Origin: JAXGPF01 sp964650945
GTDB lineage: Bacteria; Verrucomicrobiota; Kiritimatiellia; JAAZAB01
Direction: 5' to 3'
Assembly: GCA_964650945.1 (NCBI GenBank)
Contig: CAZYXU010000002.1
Span: 1 to 64,000, forward strand
DNA length: 64,000 bases
The position numbers and the translations under genes were made by a program. This document shows, in pieces, positions 59,431-64,000 of the stretch. The first letter of the stretch is position 1; every line of letters starts with the position of its first letter. The notes beneath the pieces were generated by a model. It searched no databases. It was not told the DNA's origin and was given only the letters and a program-made list of their open reading frames with translations.

Positions 59431-60393
59431 TCAGCGCGGCTCCCACCGCCAGAACAGACCGAGGGCTCCGCAAAGCAAGGCCGCGATGTACAACCCGGCA
59501 TAAACGGCCGCCGCCGCGACATATGCCCCCGCGATCGTCCCGCCGCCGGCCAGCGATTCCACCGCCCAGAAATCCTGCCAAGCCGGCAACAGGCGGATCA
59601 AGCCGGCCGGGCCCGGGCCGCCCGGAGCGCGCCGCGCCAAATAGTCAACCAGCGCGCCGGCCCCTAGCACGGCCAGATAGGCGCAAGCAGCCAGGTGGAT
59701 GGGCCACCGCACCGTCAGCAAACATGTCAGCGCGGTCAAGACCAGCAAAGCCATGGCAATCAGGGCGCCGGCCGGCAAAAGCCGCCAGGCGATGAACTCC
59801 CCCAAGCGGCAGACGCCCCCGTCGGGATGCGCGAACCCGGCCGCAGCCAACGCCAGCAGCATGGCGGGCAGCAGCGCCACCATGGCCGCTCCGGCAAAGG
59901 AAGCCCGCCAGCGGAAGTTCAGCCCGCCGGCGCAGAGCGCCGCGCCGGCCACGGCGGCGGCAACAGCCAAAAGCAACTGGGCATCAAACCCGGGAGCGTG
60001 CAACCCGATGCGTTCCGCGAGTAAAACGCCCCCCATCGCTATCAGGCTATGCCAAAGCACCAATGCCGCCAAACCCGCATAACGCCCGAGCAGCAGGGCT
60101 GCGCGGCCGGCGGGGGTGCAGATTGTCAGCGCCATGACACCGGCGGAGGACGGATCATAAGCGGCGGCGGCCGGGGCGGCCAGGGCCAGAAAAATCCCGC
60201 TCACGGCGAACAGCGCCAGGGCGCCTTCGCGCGTCAGGCGGTTTTCATCCCCGAGGTTGAAAGCCACCAGGCATGGCAGCAGGAGCATCGCCGCCAGCGT
60301 CATCAGGATTAACAGCAGCCCCAACGGCCGGCGGGCGCCGACACGGACCGTATAAAGCGCCGCGCCCAAAAACTGCCGCAAGTTTCCCGGCAT
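59431..60393 (-). CDS. polytopic membrane protein, unknown (ABC-2 permease-like)
   Basis: 320 residues, about eight hydrophobic helices with few charges; layout resembles ABC-2-type permeases (N-terminal helix, YDPSSAGVMALTICTPAGRAALLLG amphipathic stretch). No ATPase gene is adjacent. ATG 60393 has AGGAGG nine nt upstream, preferred to the TTG at 60399. It follows a second membrane gene by a few nt, so they may form a pair. Confidence 0.6.
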   Translation of the reverse strand: MPGNLRQFLGAALYTVRVGARRPLGLLLILMTLAAMLLLPCLVAFNLGDENRLTREGALALFAVSGIFLALAAPAAAAYDPSSAGVMALTICTPAGRAALLLGRYAGLAALVLWHSLIAMGGVLLAERIGLHAPGFDAQLLLAVAAAVAGAALCAGGLNFRWRASFAGAAMVALLPAMLLALAAAGFAHPDGGVCRLGEFIAWRLLPAGALIAMALLVLTALTCLLTVRWPIHLAACAYLAVLGAGALVDYLARRAPGGPGPAGLIRLLPAWQDFWAVESLAGGGTIAGAYVAAAAVYAGLYIAALLCGALGLFWRWEPR

Positions 60394-60395
60394 AA

Positions 60396-61124
60396 TCAAT
60401 CCTCCTCCTCCGCGTCGTCCGGCGGGGTGACGGCATGCGGCAGAACGGCCAGCCTATCCAGCGCGCTTTGGCGGCCAAAGTGGCAGACCAGCATGGTCCC
60501 CAGCGCCGCCGCCACGACGCCCCAGTCGCCCCATGACCGATCGATCAAGGTCATCACCGGCGAGTAGTCGGTCGGCGCATCCGCCCAAACGACCGTCCGC
60601 CCCAGCAGCGCCAGCAGTCCCAAACCGGCCAGGAGTATGGCCGCGCCCAATCCGGCGGCCCACCGGCCGGCGGCCGGACGGCCCAGGCGCCGCAGTAATT
60701 GCGCAGCCGTCAGATTCAGCAGCAGCATGGTCAACAGCAGGACCACCATCAAGGCGATATAATTGCCCATGAAAAAAGGCTCCAGCGGCCGGGACTTGTG
60801 CCAGATAATGAACGGCGCCATGTACAATTGCGCCGCAAGCATCAGCAATAAGACGCGCGCCGGGCGCAAATCCCCGCCCGACAATTCCAGATACTCATAC
60901 AGGCATAAAACACCCCAGCCGGTCAGCAACGATCCGAATACATAGGCCGGCAAATGAATGGACAGGGAATCCAACCCCAAAAAAGCATGGGCGCTGTATA
61001 AAAGCGCTGTTGCGATTATGCCCCAGGCCGCGCCGGCAAAGCCGCGCGCCAAAAGGCAAAGCGGCGCAAACGCGGCGCCGCCGGGCGGCGGCCGGGCAAA
61101 ATCATCGGCGTTGTCATCCGTCAT
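60396..61124 (-). CDS. polytopic membrane protein, unknown
   Basis: 242 residues, six or seven hydrophobic segments and an acidic C-terminus (DDAEEED). Start at MTDDNADDF (61124); a TTG at 61160 overlapping the TSUP stop would add 12 residues. No motif recognised. Coupled by spacing to the ABC-2-like gene after it. Confidence 0.55.
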   Translation of the reverse strand: MTDDNADDFARPPPGGAAFAPLCLLARGFAGAAWGIIATALLYSAHAFLGLDSLSIHLPAYVFGSLLTGWGVLCLYEYLELSGGDLRPARVLLLMLAAQLYMAPFIIWHKSRPLEPFFMGNYIALMVVLLLTMLLLNLTAAQLLRRLGRPAAGRWAAGLGAAILLAGLGLLALLGRTVVWADAPTDYSPVMTLIDRSWGDWGVVAAALGTMLVCHFGRQSALDRLAVLPHAVTPPDDAEEED

Positions 61125-61156
61125 CGTCAAACCCCGTGTCCGTTTACCGACAGGCT

Positions 61157-61891
61157 TCAATCAAACAACATCCGCAATGCCGCCGCGGCCGCCAGCACCA
61201 AAACCATGCGCCGGAAGAAGGGCAACGAAATGCGCTGTAAAACCACGCGCCCGAGCAAGGCGCCCGCCACGACGGCCGGGGCGCAGGCCAGATCGAATAA
61301 CAATGTCTGGCGGTCAATCATTCCGAGCAGGCAATATAGCGGAATTTTGACGCAGTTGAAAATAAAAAAATACCAGGCCGCCGTGCTCATGAAACGTAAT
61401 TTATCAAGGCCTTTGCTGATCAGGTAAATATTCATGATGGGGCCGGCAACGTTGCCGACGGTGGTGGCAAACCCGGCCAGGGTTCCCATGCCGACCACAA
61501 ACCATGGCCGCTGCGGAAAATTCCGCCACCCCAGCCTCTGGCGCGCCCACTCCAGCGCCGTCAACGCCAGGATCAGGGCGCCCAGCAAGGGCTTCAACTG
61601 CACGTCATCCATCATACGCAGGAAGGCAAAGCCGGCGGCAATGCCCAGCACGACGCAGGGAAACAGTTCCCATAACCGCGGCCATTCCGCGTTGCGCCAG
61701 TAATAACCGAGGGCGAACAGGTCGCCTAAAATCAGCAGCGGCAGGATGGCGCCCACGGCCATGCGGGCGGGGAAAACTTCCGTCAGCAAGGCCACCGCCA
61801 AAACGCCGATGCCCGGCACGCCGGTCTTGGCCAGGCCGGCCAGGCAGCCTGCCGCCAGGCCCAGTAACCATGCCGCTGTTCCATCCGGCAT
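61157..61891 (-). CDS. TSUP (TauE/SafE)-family membrane exporter
   Basis: 244 residues, about seven to eight helices. N-terminal GCLAGLAKTGVPGIGVLAVAL is the repeated GxxxG-type start of TSUP carriers, and a second repeat follows at GTLAGFATTVGNVAGPIMNIY. Exports sulfite, organosulfonates or related anions in characterised members; the substrate here is unknown. The next gene ends 1 nt upstream (61892). Confidence 0.85.
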   Translation of the reverse strand: MPDGTAAWLLGLAAGCLAGLAKTGVPGIGVLAVALLTEVFPARMAVGAILPLLILGDLFALGYYWRNAEWPRLWELFPCVVLGIAAGFAFLRMMDDVQLKPLLGALILALTALEWARQRLGWRNFPQRPWFVVGMGTLAGFATTVGNVAGPIMNIYLISKGLDKLRFMSTAAWYFFIFNCVKIPLYCLLGMIDRQTLLFDLACAPAVVAGALLGRVVLQRISLPFFRRMVLVLAAAAALRMLFD

Positions 61892-62899
61892 CTAAACCCC
61901 CCAATCCTGCACCAGCCAGTAAAACACCGGCACGGTCAGCATGCTTAAAACCGTTGACCAGAAAATTGCGCGGGCGCTCAGCAGGTTGTCGCCGCCAAAC
62001 CGCTCGGTCATGATGCTCGCGCTGATGGCCACGGGCATGGCGGCGATCAGGTAACAGGTCAGGCGCGTGGCAGCGGGAATCCGGATATCCAAACGCGCCA
62101 GCAGCCATGCGGCCGCCACCGTCAACAGCGGCGCCGCGGCCAGGCGCACCGCCAGCACGGCCGCCAGTTCACCGGGACGCTGGCGCGGCGACTCCGCCGG
62201 CATCGCGCCCAATTGCGCGCCGGTGATCAACAGCGACAGGGGGATGGTCAGCCCGCCCAGCATGGACATGGCCTGAATCAGCGCCGCCGCCGCGAAATGG
62301 TGCGGCGGCATGGGCGCCAGGCCGGCCGATTCCAGCGTACGCGCCGGCGGCCAGAGCAAGGCCAGCACGATGCCGGCGGCGGTGGCCAGCAAGCCGGGAT
62401 TTTTCAGAAGGTTTTTCAACGCCCGCAGGTTCGGCGCCGCGCCCTGGAGGGTCCAGACGCCCAACGACCACAAGGTCAATTGCGCGCCGACGTTAAAGAG
62501 GAGGACATCGCGCACGCCGGCATCGCCGAACAGGGCCGCCACGATCGGCAGCGGCAGAAAAATCCAGTTGGGCAAACCCGCCAGGAAAACCACCGTCGGC
62601 AGCCGGGCACGGGAGCAAAACCATGGAAGGATGCCCCACCCCGCCAGCCCGGCCAGCAGCATGACGCCGCCTCCCAGCAGCGGCACAAACCATCCCTGGC
62701 GTAAAATGTCCGCATCCACCGAGCGCAACATCTGGGTCAAAACCATGCAGGGAAAAACGATATCCACCACCAGGCGGCTCAAAATGCTGGTCAGGCCCGC
62801 ATTCATGTAAGCCCGGCGCCGGGCGAACCAGCCGACAGCCATCACCAGGAACATGGCGGCAATTTTTAACAGCACTACCAGATAATCAGGCATAGCCAT
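61892..62899 (-). CDS. AEC-family (auxin efflux carrier-like) transporter
   Basis: About 335 residues, ten helices, two homologous bundles (VVDIVFPCMVLTQM; LIAAMPVAISASIMTERFGGD). Bacterial members move malonate, malate or other organic acids. The start is 62899 or 62893 (MAMPD), overlapping the radical SAM stop by 8-14 nt; a longer Arg-rich frame to 63121 is antisense-like noise over that gene. Confidence 0.82.
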   Translation of the reverse strand: MAMPDYLVVLLKIAAMFLVMAVGWFARRRAYMNAGLTSILSRLVVDIVFPCMVLTQMLRSVDADILRQGWFVPLLGGGVMLLAGLAGWGILPWFCSRARLPTVVFLAGLPNWIFLPLPIVAALFGDAGVRDVLLFNVGAQLTLWSLGVWTLQGAAPNLRALKNLLKNPGLLATAAGIVLALLWPPARTLESAGLAPMPPHHFAAAALIQAMSMLGGLTIPLSLLITGAQLGAMPAESPRQRPGELAAVLAVRLAAAPLLTVAAAWLLARLDIRIPAATRLTCYLIAAMPVAISASIMTERFGGDNLLSARAIFWSTVLSMLTVPVFYWLVQDWGV

Positions 62900-63818
62900 T
62901 GCCGCCAGGCGCCATGTAAAACCGCCGCCCTTCGCATTCCCGGGTGAGCACCTGGCCGTCCTGGCGCATCTTTTCCAATTGCCGGACGGCAACCGCCAGG
63001 GCGATGCCCAGGCCGGCGGCAACATCTTCCGCCGTGCCGGGATGCCGCTGCAGCATTGCCAGAATCTCCGCCGCCGCCGCCGTCCGCGCCGCCGGCGCCT
63101 CCGCCTGGCGGTAATCGGCAATCACTTCCGCCGGCGGCCGGAAGCGGCGGGCAATTTCCTGCAAGCGGCCGGGCGGCACCGGCAGCATGCCGGCATCCGC
63201 CGGCGGGCGCGCGACCGTATTTAGTTGCACCCGGTCGGGCGCAATCCGCGCCGCCCAGTCCTGGAGGGCGGCAAGACTTTCCGGGCCGTCATTGAGCCCC
63301 TGTACCAGGAATATTTCCAGCCAATACTGGCGATGATAATCCCGGCGGAAATCCACCAGGCCTTGCGCCATGCGTTCAAAATCGATTTCCGGCGCCGGGC
63401 GATTGATGCGTTGAAAGGTGGCGGCATCGCCGGCATCCAGGGACGGCGCCACCAAATCCGCCGGCAGGAGTTCCCCGCGCACGTCCGCGCGCCAGAGCAA
63501 CGCCCCGTTGGTGATCACCGCCACCGGAATATCGGTCAGGGATTTGATGCCGGCGATCAAATCGTCCAGGCCGGCATAGAGGGTCGGTTCCCCCGAGCCG
63601 CCCATGGTAATGTAATCCGGGGCGGAGGACAGGCGGGGCTCCAGCTCCCGCAAAATATCCGCCGCGGGCAGCCATTGCCGGCGCTCGATGGTGCAGCGGG
63701 GGGTGCGGCCGATCTGGCAGTAGACGCAATCATAACAGCAGGTTTTAAACGGCACCAGGTCAATGCCAAGCGAACGGCCCAGCCGCCGCGAAGGCACCGG
63801 ACCAAAAATGCAACTCAT
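62886..63818 (-). CDS. radical SAM protein
   Basis: 310 residues. [4Fe-4S]-SAM motif CCYDCVYC (CxxxCxxC) in IDLVPFKTCCYDCVYCQIG, GGSGEPTLY (SAM-binding GGE-like), and a C-terminal winged-helix-like part (residues ~240-300, EDVAAGLGIALAVAVRQLEKM). This two-part plan resembles COG0731-type proteins of unknown function. The start is ATG 63818 or 63824; the GTG at 63857 would lie inside pilC. Confidence 0.8.
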   Translation of the reverse strand: MSCIFGPVPSRRLGRSLGIDLVPFKTCCYDCVYCQIGRTPRCTIERRQWLPAADILRELEPRLSSAPDYITMGGSGEPTLYAGLDDLIAGIKSLTDIPVAVITNGALLWRADVRGELLPADLVAPSLDAGDAATFQRINRPAPEIDFERMAQGLVDFRRDYHRQYWLEIFLVQGLNDGPESLAALQDWAARIAPDRVQLNTVARPPADAGMLPVPPGRLQEIARRFRPPAEVIADYRQAEAPAARTAAAAEILAMLQRHPGTAEDVAAGLGIALAVAVRQLEKMRQDGQVLTRECEGRRFYMAPGGNGYA

Positions 63819-63837
63819 GCCCATCCCCCATCGGCCA

Positions 63838-64000
63838 TCACATGCCGACAATTTCACCCATCTTGAAAATCGGCAGGAACATGGAAATGACGATGCCGCC
63901 GATCACCACGCCCAGGAAAACCATCAGCAACGGCTCGATCATGGCGGTCAAACTATCCAGCATGGCTTCGACTTCATCGTCATAGAAATCCGCGATATTC
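63838..64000 (-). CDS. pilC: PilC/GspF inner-membrane protein, C-terminal end (truncated by window)
   Basis: The last 53 codons run from the window edge to the TGA at 63838-63840. The sequence NIADFYDDEVEAMLDSLT, then IEPLLMVFLGVVIGGIV and FLPIFKMGEIVGM, is the typical C-terminus of PilC/GspF, the platform protein of type IV pili or type II secretion. The rest lies outside the window. Confidence 0.9.
   Translation of the reverse strand, partial: NIADFYDDEVEAMLDSLTAMIEPLLMVFLGVVIGGIVISMFLPIFKMGEIVGM

Noticed and set aside
62900..63121. Arg-rich N-terminal extension of the AEC transporter
   Set aside because: Lies inside the radical SAM gene in another frame; no membrane or targeting role.

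Overview
The window is GC-rich, densely coding DNA from a Gram-negative, very probably anaerobic bacterium. LpxA, an OmpA-type porin, TolC and type IV pilus machinery show an outer membrane. An [FeFe] hydrogenase cluster and an hgcAB pair point to anaerobic life. The dispersed intergenic repeats, the DksA-like protein with a lysine-rich tail and the overall style of the gene set suggest the PVC group (Kiritimatiellota / Verrucomicrobiota-like), but no rRNA or marker phylogeny is available here, so that placement is an inference. No rRNA, CRISPR array, transposase or integrase was seen; one tRNA (Pro, CGG) is present.

Layout. 0-7 kb: housekeeping genes on the minus strand (lpxA, radC, miaA, lspA, a DksA/TraR protein, a type-2 ileS). 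7-16 kb: an ankyrin-repeat protein, a phosphofructokinase with an unusual nucleotide loop, a PHP phosphatase, an OmpA protein with calcium-type repeats, a HAD-domain surface-polysaccharide protein and a two-domain glycosyltransferase. 15.8-26.8 kb: an 11-gene minus-strand cluster encoding a multimeric [FeFe] hydrogenase with two NuoE, two NuoF-like subunits (one with all four [2Fe-2S] cysteines lost, one fused to a GltD/NfnB-like NADPH module), a HndB-like ferredoxin, and a five-gene signalling cassette (two DRTGG proteins, CBS-ATPase, HATPase, PHP). 27-32 kb: an Fe-alcohol dehydrogenase whose C-terminus has run into repeat DNA, a cupin, an HtrA protease, tRNA-Pro and small unknown genes.

32.1-49.5 kb: a metal/metalloid island made of two long minus-strand operons, each headed by an ArsR regulator and separated by a divergent CDF exporter. 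The first carries hgcA-hgcB (mercury methylation) inside an arsenic operon: arsR, a Cys-rich membrane protein, a CcdA-like protein, hgcA, hgcB, an ArsP-like permease, arsC, acr3 and a CDF pump, many with 4-5 nt start/stop overlaps. The second carries arsR, a second ArsP-like permease, a TolC-MFP-RND efflux system, two thioredoxin-fold proteins, a second CcdA-like protein and a small Cys protein.

49.5-64 kb: a GntR-type regulator, grpE and two hsp20 genes, an endonuclease/phosphatase-fold protein, larC-larB (nickel-pincer cofactor), a Gfo/Idh/MocA oxidoreductase, glyS, a third CDF transporter, two membrane proteins of unknown role, a TSUP exporter, an AEC carrier, a radical SAM protein, and the 3' end of a pilC gene that runs off the window.

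The most interesting systems are the hybrid hydrogenase/transhydrogenase cluster with its degenerate NuoF and the hgcAB pair embedded in an ArsR-controlled arsenic operon. No stretch longer than about 300 bases is without a gene; the larger intergenic regions hold promoters, hairpins or repeats as listed.
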